In this document: one piece after another, positions 35,280 to 45,190 of the stretch
Numbering within the stretch: the first letter of the stretch is position 1
Layout: each line of letters opens with the position of its first letter
Origin: Halovivax ruber XH-70
GTDB lineage: Archaea > Halobacteriota > Halobacteria > Halobacteriales > Natrialbaceae
NCBI RefSeq assembly: GCF_000328525.1
Contig: NC_019964.1
Span: 3,159,877 to 3,223,876 of the forward strand
Direction: 5' to 3'
Length of the DNA stretch: 64,000 bases
Position numbers and translations under genes: made by a program
Notes under the pieces: generated by a model
The model's database searches: none
What the model was told of the DNA's origin: nothing
The model's input: only the letters and a program-made list of their open reading frames with translations

Positions 35280-37418
35280 ATGCGACACTGTCTGTCGATC
35301 GTATTCGTCTTTCTTCTCGTGCTGTCGCTGCCCGCGATGGCCGTCGGGCCCGCAGCGGGCGCTTCGGATGGGGCGTCGAGCGCGCCGGGAGACGAGCAAT
35401 CGACCGCCGCGTTTGCAACGTCGGATCCGTCAGTTCACGCCCTGTCAGTCGTGAACGAACGGGAACTGGCCCGCCCGAGCGCCGCAACGACGCGGGAGAC
35501 GATCGACGAATCGGTCGAGCTTCACCAGCGGCCGGACGAGCCGGGCGAGTTCGGGGCGGTAGCGACGATTTCGATCCCCGAGGCTGTCACGCGCCTGGAG
35601 CTCTCCGTGCCGTCGGAAGCGGCGGTCGAGGCGACCGACGGGTTCACGAAGATCGATTCGAACACGCTCGAGTGGGACGGTGAAACGGCGGACCCGACGG
35701 TGACGCTCGGGGTCGAGGCGAATCGCCAGTACCGGGAGGGCGGCCATCGATCGACGGCGACCGCTCAGCGCGGCGAGGACCTCGACTTCGCCGAGACCGG
35801 CGAGTGGGGAATCGTCGCGGTTCCGCAGCTGTCCTACGGCTGGCAGTACCGACGCGGCCACTCGGTTGCTGTCGAGCGGACGGCGAGCGTCGACGGCGAG
35901 GGTGCCGTCGGCGAGACGATCGCCGTCTTCGGGCCCGTCGAGGAGTTCGTCTCCGAAGCCAACGGCGAGCGTCACCGGCTGGTGGTCCCCGAGGCGGCCG
36001 ATCTCGCCGAGTCGCCGGACGCCATCCTCGGGGCGCTGAACGGAGCGGGCCAGGAGTTAGACGTCGGTGCACGAAACGACGAGTTCTTCGTCGTCGCGGC
36101 ACCCGTTGGGGAGGTCGACTGGCGCGCCTCAGGCCTGCAGTACGGCGACAGTGACGCGTGGGTCCGGGCCGACGCCGACCTCGAACGGCCGGGGAACGTC
36201 TGGCTGCACGAGTACACCCACTCGCGCCAGCCGTTCGCGGGCGTCGGAAACGGCACGACGGCCGCCACACGGTGGCTCGTCGAGGGTCAGGCCGATTACT
36301 ACGCTGCGACACTGGCACTCGAACTCGGATACGTCGAGTACGACGCGTTCCGCCGGTTCGTCGAACGAGGCTCCCGGTATCCCTACGACCAGGGTGTCCT
36401 CGCCGACCCCGGCACCTGGGCCGACAGGGAGACACCCTACGCTCGCGGCCCGCTCGCACTGCTGGCGATGGACCGCGAGATCAGACACGCCACCGACGGC
36501 GACCGCAGCCTGCAGGGAGTCTTCAGGCGGGTGGGCGCCGCGGAACGACCCCTCGAACTGGCCGAATTCTACGCGGCGGTCGAGGACGTCGGCGGCCCCG
36601 ACGCTGTGGCGACGGCCGAACGCGTCGTCGAAATCGAGACGATCCCAGACACGCGCTCCGAGTCGGCGTATCGGTCGCTGTTCGCCGTCGAACCGACCGC
36701 GTTCGACACCGCCTTCGCCGAGGAGGCGATCGCCGTCACCGGTCCCTATCGCGACGGCTCCATCGACGAACCCGGTGAACTCGTCCCTGGCGAGACGGCG
36801 GCGATACCGATCACGGTCACGAACGTCGACGCGACGGCAGGGCACTACGACGCCGCACTCGCCGTCGACGGCGAGATCGTCGATGCGACCGCCGGCCAGC
36901 TGGACGCCGGAGTGCGAACGACCGAGACGGTCGCGTGGACGCCGTCGGAGCCTGGAACGTACGAATTGCAGGTCGGTGACGACCGTCGAACGGTCACCGT
37001 CGAGGCGGCGGCCACGGCGACCGTCACCGACCTCGCGGTCTCGGACCGCAGCGTCGACGTCGGCGACGACGTCACCGCGACGGCCGTCGTGACCGGCCAT
37101 CCGGACCGGCCATCGACGCGCGAGGTGACCATCCGGACCCCCGGTGGCACCGTCGCCACGGAGACCGTTCACCTCGCTCCCGGAGAGTCGACACAGGTCG
37201 AGGCCACGTTCACGCTCCACGAGAACGGCCTGAACCAGGTGAGCGCCGGTGATCGGCAGACGCTGGTCGGTGTGGGGCGAATCGCCGGCTACGCCGCGGA
37301 GGCCGAAGCGGCGCTCACCTCACTCTCGACGACGGCTATCGCGGGCGTGACGGCGCTCGTCGCCGCCCTTGGCAGCGTGCTCGTCGCTCGACGGCGCGGC
37401 ATCTTGGGAGACGGGTGA
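35280..37418 (+). CDS. Secreted, C-terminally anchored HExxH metallopeptidase (gluzincin/M61-like)
   Basis: The 712-residue protein has a Sec-type signal peptide (MRHCLSIVFVFLLVLSLPAMA). The zinc site is H310-EYTH-314 in 'VWLHEYTHSRQPF'. Glu335 in 'RWLVEGQADYYA', 20 residues later, is a likely third ligand, giving a gluzincin layout. Two beta-sandwich CARDB-like domains follow ('ELVPGETAAIPITVTNVDATAGHYDAALAV' and 'AVSDRSVDVGDDVTATAVV'). A C-terminal helix ('AIAGVTALVAALGSVLVARRR') anchors it to the membrane. It would act on the cell surface on unknown substrates. Confidence 0.85.
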   Translation: MRHCLSIVFVFLLVLSLPAMAVGPAAGASDGASSAPGDEQSTAAFATSDPSVHALSVVNERELARPSAATTRETIDESVELHQRPDEPGEFGAVATISIPEAVTRLELSVPSEAAVEATDGFTKIDSNTLEWDGETADPTVTLGVEANRQYREGGHRSTATAQRGEDLDFAETGEWGIVAVPQLSYGWQYRRGHSVAVERTASVDGEGAVGETIAVFGPVEEFVSEANGERHRLVVPEAADLAESPDAILGALNGAGQELDVGARNDEFFVVAAPVGEVDWRASGLQYGDSDAWVRADADLERPGNVWLHEYTHSRQPFAGVGNGTTAATRWLVEGQADYYAATLALELGYVEYDAFRRFVERGSRYPYDQGVLADPGTWADRETPYARGPLALLAMDREIRHATDGDRSLQGVFRRVGAAERPLELAEFYAAVEDVGGPDAVATAERVVEIETIPDTRSESAYRSLFAVEPTAFDTAFAEEAIAVTGPYRDGSIDEPGELVPGETAAIPITVTNVDATAGHYDAALAVDGEIVDATAGQLDAGVRTTETVAWTPSEPGTYELQVGDDRRTVTVEAAATATVTDLAVSDRSVDVGDDVTATAVVTGHPDRPSTREVTIRTPGGTVATETVHLAPGESTQVEATFTLHENGLNQVSAGDRQTLVGVGRIAGYAAEAEAALTSLSTTAIAGVTALVAALGSVLVARRRGILGDG

Positions 37419-37512
37419 GCGACCTGGCCTGCGACACAGGGACCCAATTTTCGCGAGCGAAGAGGACGTACACGACGGCATCGGGGATGTTCGGCTATGT
37501 GGTGACGAGTAA

Positions 37513-38379
37513 TCACTCCAGCGCGTCGGCGAGCCACGGCGCGGCCGATACCGCACTGGCGGGCCCCTCGATGGTGTCGGTGCCGTAGATCGCCTCGACG
37601 CCGGCGCGAGCGAGGCGCGTGTAGGCAGCGCCGGCGAGCAGCGGGTGCACACAGCTGACGTAGACGCGGGCGGCACCGCGGGCGTCGAGGACGCCGATGG
37701 CCTCGCTCATCGTCCCGCCGGTGGCGACGATGTCGTCGACGACGACCACGTCCCGGTCGGCGACGCGGACGTCGCTCGGTGCGATCTCGACCTCGGTCCC
37801 GGACGTGCGAGTCTTCTCGAAATAGTCGGTCGTACCCGCCCCGTAGGCGTCACGGACGGTCTCGGCGATGTCGACGGCGCCCGCGTCGGGCGAGAGGAAG
37901 ATGGGGTCGGTCAGGTCGTCCGGGAGCGGCTCGGCCAGTGCCGGCGCGACGTCGACGTTCGTCGCCGGCGGGTCGAAGAAGTCACAGACGGCGGCTTCGT
38001 GGGGATTCGCGGTGACGACCCGGTCGGCACCGGTCGAGAGCGCCCGAGCGACGGCCCGGGCGGAGATCGGCTGGCCGGCTTCGAACGAGGCGTCCTGACG
38101 GGCGTAGCCCATGTAGGGGACGACGGTGACGATCTCGTCGACGCCGGCCTCCTGGGCGGCGTCTTGCAACTGGAGGAGCTCCACGTGCGCGTCGCTCGAG
38201 ACGGTCGACGCGACGATCACGACGCGGTCCGGGACGCGCTCGGCGTCCGCGAGACCGGGCACGGAGGCGAGTAACTCCCCGTCGGGGAACTGTTCGATAG
38301 ACACCGCGGCGAGCGGTTCGTCGAGCTCAGCAGCGAGTGTGGCGGCCAGCGACTGCGAGGAAGACCCACTGACGATCAT
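37513..38379 (-). CDS. prs: Ribose-phosphate pyrophosphokinase
   Basis: The 288-residue enzyme makes PRPP from ribose-5-phosphate and ATP, feeding purine, pyrimidine and histidine synthesis. Motifs are 'QFPDGELLASV', 'LLQLQDAAQEAG', 'VVPYMGYARQDASFEAGQPISARAVA' (ATP-binding) and the PRPP loop 'DVVVVDDIVATGGTMSEAI'. The start is the ATG at 38379. A 60-base (AG)30 tract, reading (CT)30 on the coding strand, begins 64 bases upstream, inside the probable promoter or leader. Confidence 0.96.
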   Translation of the reverse strand: MIVSGSSSQSLAATLAAELDEPLAAVSIEQFPDGELLASVPGLADAERVPDRVVIVASTVSSDAHVELLQLQDAAQEAGVDEIVTVVPYMGYARQDASFEAGQPISARAVARALSTGADRVVTANPHEAAVCDFFDPPATNVDVAPALAEPLPDDLTDPIFLSPDAGAVDIAETVRDAYGAGTTDYFEKTRTSGTEVEIAPSDVRVADRDVVVVDDIVATGGTMSEAIGVLDARGAARVYVSCVHPLLAGAAYTRLARAGVEAIYGTDTIEGPASAVSAAPWLADALE

Positions 38380-38440
38380 ACCGGAGACGACTGGCGGCGG
38401 CTACGAACCGGTTTCGGTTGTCGACGGCGGAGCACGATAG

Positions 38441-38507
<67 letters not shown>

Positions 38508-38523
38508 CCGAAGGCGAACCTGA

Positions 38524-39054
38524 CTACTGGGCGCAGAAACCGCTGGTCGTATCGCCAGCGACGCGGAGTGCTCCCGACTGATCGATGACGACGATCAGCG
38601 AGAGGCAGTCGGGGCTGTTCCAGTCCGCCGGGGTGACTTCGACGAACTCGGTGCCGTCGAGCCTGACCCGGACCCGGAACTCGCCGCCGGCCGCGTCCCA
38701 GGACCGGTCGAGCGCGACGCTCCCGGTGCGACTTTCGATCTCCTTCGATACCCACGATTCCATCGAGCCGTTGATCTCGACCTGCACGTCGACCGTGTGG
38801 GTCGCGTCGTGCAAGTTGTCGACCGTGATATCCCCGAGGAGGGTCCCCTCGACGGTCGACGACTCGTCCGTCGATCCGGAATCGTCCGGCGAGTTGGCGT
38901 CGCCATCGGGTCCGTCGTCGGTCGAGCCGTCGTCTGACCCCTCGTCTGCTCCATCGTCCGGGTCGCTCTCGTCACCACTGAGACAGCCGGCCGTCGCGCT
39001 CACACCGAGTGCGCCGGCGACGGCGAGGAATCGGCGTCGTGTCCGCTGTGTCAT
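38524..39054 (-). CDS. Tat-type lipoprotein, unknown function
   Basis: The product has 176 residues from the ATG at 39054 (MTQRTRRRFLAVAGALGVSATAGC). The twin-Arg motif TRRRFLA and the lipobox ATAGC predict Tat export and lipid anchoring, usual for haloarchaeal lipoproteins. An Asp/Ser/Gly linker (about 28-70) precedes a single beta-sandwich-like domain ('GDITVDNLHDATHTVDVQVEINGSM', 'FRVRVRLDGTEFVEVTPADW'). It is similar in plan to haloarchaeal surface proteins of unknown role. It lies upstream of prs on the same strand, with the microsatellite between them. Confidence 0.85.
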   Translation of the reverse strand: MTQRTRRRFLAVAGALGVSATAGCLSGDESDPDDGADEGSDDGSTDDGPDGDANSPDDSGSTDESSTVEGTLLGDITVDNLHDATHTVDVQVEINGSMESWVSKEIESRTGSVALDRSWDAAGGEFRVRVRLDGTEFVEVTPADWNSPDCLSLIVVIDQSGALRVAGDTTSGFCAQ

Positions 39055-39176
39055 ACGTGACTCTTCGACCTGTCGCGGATAACTGTTTGTCAGACATGTG
39101 TAGGAAGTGCGACTGTTTCGGGCCAACGGCGTCGTCCCTCTCGGCGAGTCGGTTACGGAGACCGCAGTAAATCGCG

Positions 39177-40193
39177 TTAGTCGACGAGTGCGATCGCAGC
39201 CGGATCACGAACCCCTAGCACGTGACGACGGTGGTCCGTACGGTCGGCGGCGATGAGTGTCCCAGCATCGGTGATCGCATAGACGGGGCCGGCCGGCCCA
39301 GCCGTCAGATCGACGATCGGGTCGTTCGCAGTGGCGAGTGTCCGACGGGTCGGCGCTGCGTCCGATTCCGCGAATTCGAGTGCGACGAGTGCCGTTCCGG
39401 ACCCAACGGCCGATTGGATGGGTGCGGACCCGCTGGGGCGGTTCACGACGGAGACGGCATCGACCGGGTCGTCGAGCAACGAGTGCCACTCGCTCTCGAG
39501 CGTGTACAGTCCCGACTCGGCCCCCGCCAGCACCACTCCGTCGGACGCGACGTCCCGGACCTCGTCGAGGCCGATGGCCTGGAGCGTCCGGTCTCGGATT
39601 CGGAAGACGCCACGGTCAGTCGCGACGTACGGAGCGTCGATCGCTGCGACGGATGGACGCTGGACAGGCTCGTCAGCGGCCGCCTCCCGCGGCGCAGTAA
39701 TCTCGGTCCACGACGAGTCGGCGGCCGGCTGCCCATCAGCGTACTCGAGACAGCGGAGTTCACCGTCCGGCGCGGCGGCGACGATCGTCTCGGGCCCAGC
39801 ATCGACGCAGGTCGCGGGGCCGAATCCGGTCGGTTCGAGCGCGTCCGAGAGCGACGTCGAAAGATCGGGGCTAGCGGTCGTGCCGGGTCGTTCGAGATCA
39901 GTCGCCGGTTCGGTCTCGGTCGCCGACTCGTTCGTCGCGACGGTCGATCCCGCCACAGTCCCGACGAGCACGTCGTCCTCGGTCGCGACCGCGACGGCGT
40001 GTCGGGCGTCGCCCGCGTCGGTCGCGATCGGCTCGACGGCCACGTCACGAGCCGGTCGTCGATCGACCAGCGAGAATTCGCCGACGGCAGTGTCCGTGAC
40101 TCGAACGACGACGAGGCCGGTTGCACTCGCCACGAGACACGAACGCGCGCCGACGTGTTCGTCGTAGACCCGCTTCTCCGTCAGCGTCTGCAT
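39177..40193 (-). CDS. Beta-propeller-type haloarchaeal protein (possibly HVO_0234-like)
   Basis: The product has 338 residues from the ATG at 40193 (MQTLTEKRVYDEHVGAR); the ATG at 40232 would add 13. Repeated beta-rich units resemble a propeller: 'TGLVVVRVTDTAVGEFSLVDR', 'YVATDRGVFRIRDRTLQAIGL', 'GAESGLYTLESEWHSLLDD' and 'VYAITDAGTLIAADRTDH'. I believe it belongs to the family annotated after Haloferax HVO_0234, but that rests on memory of the pattern. No signal peptide is seen, so it is probably cytoplasmic. It is divergent from glmM across about 120 bases. Confidence 0.7.
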   Translation of the reverse strand: MQTLTEKRVYDEHVGARSCLVASATGLVVVRVTDTAVGEFSLVDRRPARDVAVEPIATDAGDARHAVAVATEDDVLVGTVAGSTVATNESATETEPATDLERPGTTASPDLSTSLSDALEPTGFGPATCVDAGPETIVAAAPDGELRCLEYADGQPAADSSWTEITAPREAAADEPVQRPSVAAIDAPYVATDRGVFRIRDRTLQAIGLDEVRDVASDGVVLAGAESGLYTLESEWHSLLDDPVDAVSVVNRPSGSAPIQSAVGSGTALVALEFAESDAAPTRRTLATANDPIVDLTAGPAGPVYAITDAGTLIAADRTDHRRHVLGVRDPAAIALVD

Positions 40194-40316
40194 GCCAGCC
40201 GATTCGGCGCGGATCGTAGAAAGGATTGGCATCACCCCGTGTCGATGGGCCCGAGACGACGGCGACGGCGTAGCGCTTCGGAATGTCTTTGAGGTGGGCG
40301 GTCGGAATGGGATTCG

Positions 40317-41681
40317 ATGGAGGTATTCGGGTCGAGTGGTGCACGCGGCGTAGCGAACGAGGAGTTGACACCGGCGTTCGTGCTCCGCGTCGCGAAGGCG
40401 GCCGGGACGGCGTGGGGCGCTCCGCGCGTCGCGATCGGCCGCGATACGCGCCACACCGGCCGGATGCTCGTCGACGCGGCGACGAGCGGGCTAGCGAGCG
40501 TCGGTGCCGACGTCGATCGGCTCGGGATCGCCCCGACGCCCGGTGTCCAGGCCTACGCGGGGCGCGAAGGCGTGCCGGCGATCGTCGTCACGGCCTCGCA
40601 CAACCCGCCCGAGTACAACGGCGTGAAGCTGATCGGCGCCGACGGCGTCGAACTCTCGGTCGCCGAACTGGAGACGATCGAGGAGACGCTGCTCGCCGAG
40701 GACTTCGCCGACGTCGCCTGGGACGAGATCGGGCAGGTGCGAGCGATCGACGGCACCAGAGAGGCGTACGTCGAGGACGTCCTCGCGGCGGTCGACCGCG
40801 AGCGAATCGCCGCGGCCGACCTCACCGTCGCGTTAGACCCCGGCCACGGCGCCGGGTCGCTGACGAGCCCGGACGTGTTCCGGGCGCTGGGCTGTCACGT
40901 CGTCACCGTCAACGCCCAGCCCGACGGGCACTTCCCCGGTCGCGATCCGGAACCCGTCGCGGAAAACTTAGGCGAGCTCGGCCGACTGGTTCGCGCCGCC
41001 GACGCCGACGTCGGCATCGCCCACGACGGCGACGCCGACCGGGCGATCTTCTTCGACGAGACCGGCACCCACTTAGAAGGCGACGCAACCTTCGCAGCCC
41101 TCGCCGCGGCGGAACTCGACGCGGACGACGCGCTCGTCTCGGCCGTGAACGTCTCCCAGCGACTCGTCGACGTCGCCACCGACGTCGGAGCCGACGTGGA
41201 ACTCACACCGATCGGGTCAACGAACATCATCACGCGCATCCGCGAGCTCGACGCCGAGGGACGCCACGTCCCGATCGCCGGCGAGGGCAACGGCGGGATC
41301 TTCTTCCCAGACTACCGGCTCGCCCGCGACGGCGCCTACATCGCAGCTCGCTTCCTCGAACTCGTCGCCGAGACGCCCGCCAGCGAGCTCGTCGCGCCGT
41401 ACGACGGCTACGCCAACGTCCGCCGAAACGTCGAGTACGCGTCAACGGCCGAGTGCGACGCCATGCTCGAGGCCGCAGCCGCCTACGCCGAGGACGCCGA
41501 CGCGTCGGTGACCTCCCGCGACGGCTACCGGCTCGACTACGGCGACGCCTGGGTGCTCGCTCGCCCCTCTGGAACCGAGCCGCTCGTGCGAATCTACGCC
41601 GAGGCGCGTGACCGGGACCGGGCCGAGGAACTCGTGACGGACGTCCACGAGGCACTGCTGGCCGCTACGGGGCAGGCGTAA
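40317..41681 (+). CDS. glmM: Phosphoglucosamine mutase / phosphomannomutase family
   Basis: The 454-residue alpha-D-phosphohexomutase has the active-site phosphoserine Ser94 in 'VTASHNPPEYNG', the metal-binding loop 'IAHDGDADRAIF', the sugar-binding 'GEGNGGIFFPDYRLARDG' and the C-terminal phosphate loop 'RPSGTEPLVRIYAEA'. It interconverts hexose 6- and 1-phosphates, and archaeal members of this type are usually assigned as GlmM for UDP-GlcNAc synthesis. Phosphomannomutase activity cannot be excluded. The start is the ATG at 40317. Confidence 0.9.
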   Translation: MEVFGSSGARGVANEELTPAFVLRVAKAAGTAWGAPRVAIGRDTRHTGRMLVDAATSGLASVGADVDRLGIAPTPGVQAYAGREGVPAIVVTASHNPPEYNGVKLIGADGVELSVAELETIEETLLAEDFADVAWDEIGQVRAIDGTREAYVEDVLAAVDRERIAAADLTVALDPGHGAGSLTSPDVFRALGCHVVTVNAQPDGHFPGRDPEPVAENLGELGRLVRAADADVGIAHDGDADRAIFFDETGTHLEGDATFAALAAAELDADDALVSAVNVSQRLVDVATDVGADVELTPIGSTNIITRIRELDAEGRHVPIAGEGNGGIFFPDYRLARDGAYIAARFLELVAETPASELVAPYDGYANVRRNVEYASTAECDAMLEAAAAYAEDADASVTSRDGYRLDYGDAWVLARPSGTEPLVRIYAEARDRDRAEELVTDVHEALLAATGQA

Positions 41682-41780
41682 CGGAGTCGTAGGCTGACCG
41701 AACGGAGCGGACGACGATTCGCAACTGGTAGCTGTGGCTCGTTACAGTACCGTTCGGCGGTACCCGCCGTTCAGGCGGCG

Positions 41781-42290
41781 TTACGAGCCGATGGATCCGG
41801 CGTACGTTTTGCCGAGGCGATCCGTCGCGAGGAGCACGCGGTGGGCGACGACGAGCACGACGACCGCGAGGAGGATGAGCGCGCCCTCCCCGACCGTCGG
41901 GAGCAGGCCGAGCGAGACGATGAGCGTGGTCGCACAGGCCGGCGGATGACGGGTGTCAGTCGCGAGCATCCCCCCGGCAGTGAGCGTGGTGGCGAAGACA
42001 GCACTCGCCCCGAGGCGCAACCCCGTAATCGAGCCCGGGGCCGTTGCCGTCGTCATGTCAGCACCGCCAGCGAGAAGCGTGTACGCGATGAGCCCGGCGG
42101 CGACGCCGACGGCGTGCCCGCCGATCACCCGTCGCGGGGACGTCGACTCGCCGCGTTCGAACAGTGCGAGGACGAACGCCGATGGCCCGAGGCTGGGAAA
42201 GAGCATCGGGAGCCCCGTGAGCCAGGCCAGCGCTGCCGTCGTCGAGAGGAGCATCCCGGTGTGCAGCGTCGTGCCGACGCGGTCGTCCAT
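41781..42290 (-). CDS. HPP-family membrane protein
   Basis: The 169-residue protein has four hydrophobic segments and the HPP family features 'LFPSLGPSAFVLALF' and 'DTRHPPACATTLIVSLGLLP' (the HPP triplet). Plant and cyanobacterial relatives transport nitrite; the role here is unknown. The start is the ATG at 42290. A Usp gene follows upstream on the same strand after 87 bases, so the two may be co-transcribed, with Usp first. Confidence 0.88.
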   Translation of the reverse strand: MDDRVGTTLHTGMLLSTTAALAWLTGLPMLFPSLGPSAFVLALFERGESTSPRRVIGGHAVGVAAGLIAYTLLAGGADMTTATAPGSITGLRLGASAVFATTLTAGGMLATDTRHPPACATTLIVSLGLLPTVGEGALILLAVVVLVVAHRVLLATDRLGKTYAGSIGS

Positions 42291-42377
42291 CGGCCGTCAG
42301 TCCCCGCTAGATGGGCAAAGACCCCGCGGTTTCGGAGCGGAGCCGATCAGCGCCATACGACACTCGACGGCCTGTCG

Positions 42378-42803
42378 CTACGACTCGCCAGTACCGCGAT
42401 CGTCGGCGGGGACGATCGTCACCGGGACCGGCGACCGCCGCGCGACGGCCTCGGCGACGCTGCCGAGGAGGACCCGCGAGACGCCCGATCGGCCTTCGCT
42501 GCCCATGACGATGCCGTCTACGGGTTCGGTGCGGACGTGCTCGACGATCGCATCCGCAGGGGCGCCCTCGATTACGGCCGTCTCGACGGTGGCGTCGTGC
42601 TCGTCGGCGATGGTTCGAACGTCTGCGAAGAAATCCGGTTCGCCGTCGGCGACGCCCGGCGCACCGCCGCCGTAGGCCACTTCGAGGTCGTCGACGACGT
42701 GGACGACGGTCACCGCGACCTCGTCGAACGCAGTGAGCGCGTGCTCGAGTGCGGAACGAGCGAGCGCCGAATCGTCCATCGGGACGAGGAGCTGCTGAGT
42801 CAC
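42378..42803 (-). CDS. Universal stress protein (UspA) family
   Basis: This 141-residue Usp starts with 'MTQQLLVPMDDSALARSALEHAL' and has a complete ATP-binding motif G-x2-G-x9-GS in 'GIVMGSEGRSGVSRVLLGSVAEAVARRSPVPV'. It probably binds ATP. It is encoded just upstream of the HPP membrane protein on the same strand. Confidence 0.93.
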   Translation of the reverse strand: MTQQLLVPMDDSALARSALEHALTAFDEVAVTVVHVVDDLEVAYGGGAPGVADGEPDFFADVRTIADEHDATVETAVIEGAPADAIVEHVRTEPVDGIVMGSEGRSGVSRVLLGSVAEAVARRSPVPVTIVPADDRGTGES

Positions 42804-42858
42804 GAGCGAGGCTACGCAGTCGGACGGGTAAAAGTCGACGGGTCCGCGTCGACCGGCA

Positions 42859-44070
42859 TCAGGTCACGTCGTCGGCCGTTTCTAGCGCGTCCTGCAACGC
42901 GGTGCGTTCGGCTCGAAGGGCCTCGAGATCGGCGGCGACCTGTCCGGCTTCGATGCGCTCGCGTTCGCGCTCGCTCAGTTCGGTCCGGGCGGTCGCGGCG
43001 GTCTGGAGCCGGTCGTACGCCGGATCGTGGACGAGGTCCCCGACTGCCTGGAGCGCGGCGGCCGGGTCCGTCTCGACGTCGCTCACGGTGGCCGCGAGTC
43101 GGGTGACGAGCGGGCGGCGTTCGCGCACCTGAAACCGCAGCGTCTCGGCGGGGGCTGGCGGCCACGGGATCGTCAACGGTTCGGCGTCGAGGCGCTGCAG
43201 GTAGGTTCGCTGGGTGGCTACCTGGCGCTTGAGTTCATCGGGGTCGTCGACGTGATGGGCGAGTTTCGACCGCGAGTACGCTGCGTACTCGAGAAGCTGT
43301 GAGACGGTCGACTCGCCTGCCGGATTCGACTCGACGAAGTCACGGAGGTCCGCAGGCGGTCGCTCGAAGTCCACGAGCGGGTAGAGGCGACTCCGTTCGA
43401 GGAAGGCAAACACCTCGCGGGCCGAGGCAGTCGACAGATGCGCGTCGACCGCGGCCTCGACGGCCCGGTTGTAGGTCTCGATCGGGTCCCGAATGCGATC
43501 GACCGGGACGTCGAGATCGACCGACGCGAGTTCGACGAGACGGTCGTGCCGATCGATCTCGGCGTCGAGGGTGTCGATGCGCCGATGGGCGGCTTTGCGA
43601 GCCTCGTGGAGGTCGCTCGTCGCCGCCTCGCGTTCGTCGAGGAGCGAGACGTAGCGCTCGGCTGGGTCGAGGGCCGCCTTCGCCGCCTCGAAGTCCTCGT
43701 CGTAGAGGCGGCGCTTGTCGATGGCCTCGTAGGCGTCCTCGAACGCCGCCCGTTCCGCGAGATCGTCGTCGAGTCCGTCGACGAGATCGTCGAACTGTGC
43801 CTCGAATTGAACGTAGGCCGCGAAGGCCTCGCGACCCGTCCCGACCGCTCGCTCGTCGTTGTTCTCGAGGAGTTTCCGTGCTCGACGATAGGCCTCGGCA
43901 CCGCGTTCGACCTCGTCCGCGCCGACGTCGTCGATTCGATGCTGGACCGACTCGACCCGGTCGATCGCCGCCTCGAGTTGGGCCAGCGCATCACTGTCGA
44001 TCTCGCGGGCGGTCGCGTCCGGTCCAGCAGCGTCGGTGCCATCGCTGCCGGATTGCACAGGATTCGACAT
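42859..44070 (-). CDS. Coiled-coil-rich haloarchaeal protein, unknown
   Basis: The product has 403 residues from the ATG at 44070 (MSNPVQSGSDGTDAAG), two bases before the hisI stop, so it is likely cotranscribed with hisI. The sequence is almost wholly helical and charged. Likely coiled coils lie near residues 30-75 ('ALAQLEAAIDRVESVQHRIDDVG'), 140-195 ('YVSLLDEREAATSDLHEARKAAHRRIDTLDAEIDRHDRLVEL') and the C-terminus ('SERERERIEAGQVAADLEALRAERTALQDALE'). 'LTIPWPPAPAETLRFQVRERRPLV' is a conserved-looking non-helical segment. No membrane segment or named family is seen. Confidence 0.8.
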   Translation of the reverse strand: MSNPVQSGSDGTDAAGPDATAREIDSDALAQLEAAIDRVESVQHRIDDVGADEVERGAEAYRRARKLLENNDERAVGTGREAFAAYVQFEAQFDDLVDGLDDDLAERAAFEDAYEAIDKRRLYDEDFEAAKAALDPAERYVSLLDEREAATSDLHEARKAAHRRIDTLDAEIDRHDRLVELASVDLDVPVDRIRDPIETYNRAVEAAVDAHLSTASAREVFAFLERSRLYPLVDFERPPADLRDFVESNPAGESTVSQLLEYAAYSRSKLAHHVDDPDELKRQVATQRTYLQRLDAEPLTIPWPPAPAETLRFQVRERRPLVTRLAATVSDVETDPAAALQAVGDLVHDPAYDRLQTAATARTELSERERERIEAGQVAADLEALRAERTALQDALETADDVT

Positions 44071-44072
44071 GG

Positions 44073-44438
44073 TTACTCGTAGACGGCCTCCGGATCGAAC
44101 ACCCGTTCGCCGACGTGGTCGCCGTCGGCGGTGCGGTAAAAGCACGAGCGATGGCCGGTGTGACAGGCGCCGCCCTCCTGGTCGACGAGGTAGAGGAGCG
44201 CATCCGCGTCACAGTCGACCCGGACCTCGTCGACGCGCTGGACGTGCCCGCTCGAACCGCCCTTCTTCCAGAGTTCGTCGCGAGAACGCGAGTAGTAGTG
44301 GGCCAGCCCCGTCTCGCGGGTCCGCTCTAAGGCCTCGGGCGAGACGTAGGCGAGCATCAACACCTCACCCGACTCGGCATCCTGGGCGATCGCGGGGACC
44401 AGTCCGGTCTCGCCGAAATCCACCTCGACGTCGGTCAT
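44073..44438 (-). CDS. hisI: Phosphoribosyl-AMP cyclohydrolase
   Basis: This 121-residue monofunctional HisI opens the adenine ring of PR-AMP in the third step of histidine synthesis. The metal-binding motifs are plain: '[21 protein letters not shown]', '[31 protein letters not shown]'. The HisE pyrophosphohydrolase domain present in bacterial HisIE fusions is absent. The start is the ATG at 44438, and the coiled-coil gene follows almost directly. Confidence 0.97.
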   Translation of the reverse strand: MTDVEVDFGETGLVPAIAQDAESGEVLMLAYVSPEALERTRETGLAHYYSRSRDELWKKGGSSGHVQRVDEVRVDCDADALLYLVDQEGGACHTGHRSCFYRTADGDHVGERVFDPEAVYE

Positions 44439-44702
44439 ACGTGACAGGTCGGTGGGGAGAGCGATAGGCCTTTTGCAACCGAACGTTTCCCGCCGAACTT
44501 TTTGCGCGAGCGAGTGCTGGCAGTTGCCCGCAACTCGTCGCGAAAACCTTCGATGAAAAAGGACCGCGACGGAATCGCCGGAATACCGCGCTCACCTGTT
44601 CTCAGATGTTCTGAGCAGCGGTCCAAGCGGTGGAGCCGCGATCCGCGAGTAGCACGGATGCGCGACAGTTTTGGCACGGGCGCCACATTGGGTACTCACG
44701 AC

Positions 44703-44969
44703 ATGCCCATGGCCGACGATCGACGGGGTATCGCCGACGAACGCGAGAAGCGAAAGAACTGGATCAGCCGATTCCACGAGACGCACCCGCTTCGCTCGTT
44801 CATCTTCTTCGACCTGGTGGTTTGGCTAGCGGCCATCGGCATTGTCCGGTTGCTTCCCTTCGTGAGCGTCCGATGGTGGAGCGCCGGCTCGTTGCTCGCC
44901 GTCACGGTCATTACCTGGGTCGTGCTCGTCTTCGAACGACCGCCACGGCCCGGGTTCGGCCGTCGATAA
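44703..44969 (+). CDS. Small two-helix membrane protein, unknown
   Basis: The product has 88 residues from the ATG at 44703 (MPMADDRRGIADEREKRKNW); the ATG at 44709 is an alternative. A charged N-terminal 30 residues is followed by two hydrophobic helices ('SFIFFDLVVWLAAIGIVRLL' and 'AGSLLAVTVITWVVLVFE') and a basic end (PPRPGFGRR). No family is assigned. The frame is open to 44502, but the upstream part is not protein-like. Confidence 0.65.
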   Translation: MPMADDRRGIADEREKRKNWISRFHETHPLRSFIFFDLVVWLAAIGIVRLLPFVSVRWWSAGSLLAVTVITWVVLVFERPPRPGFGRR

Positions 44970-45190
44970 GTCGATATCGTCGGGCCTCGAGGCGATTCTG
45001 TCACCTGAGAGTGTCGATTCCGCACGTCTGAAGACGGTTTTTCGCCGATAGAGACAGCACTCGACGGGCGAGTTCGACCTCGAGAAACAAACTCTCGGTC
45101 GGGACTAGGGCACTTGAACCCTTCAGTCTACCGGTAGGAGTGTACGGTAGCGTCAGGGCTTGTACCCCTCTGATTGTACCGAATCGTGCA

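Noticed and set aside
44601..44615. Short inverted repeat CTCAGA-TGT-TCTGAG
   Set aside because: It has only 6-base arms, no U-run and no consistent position relative to a gene end; it could be chance.
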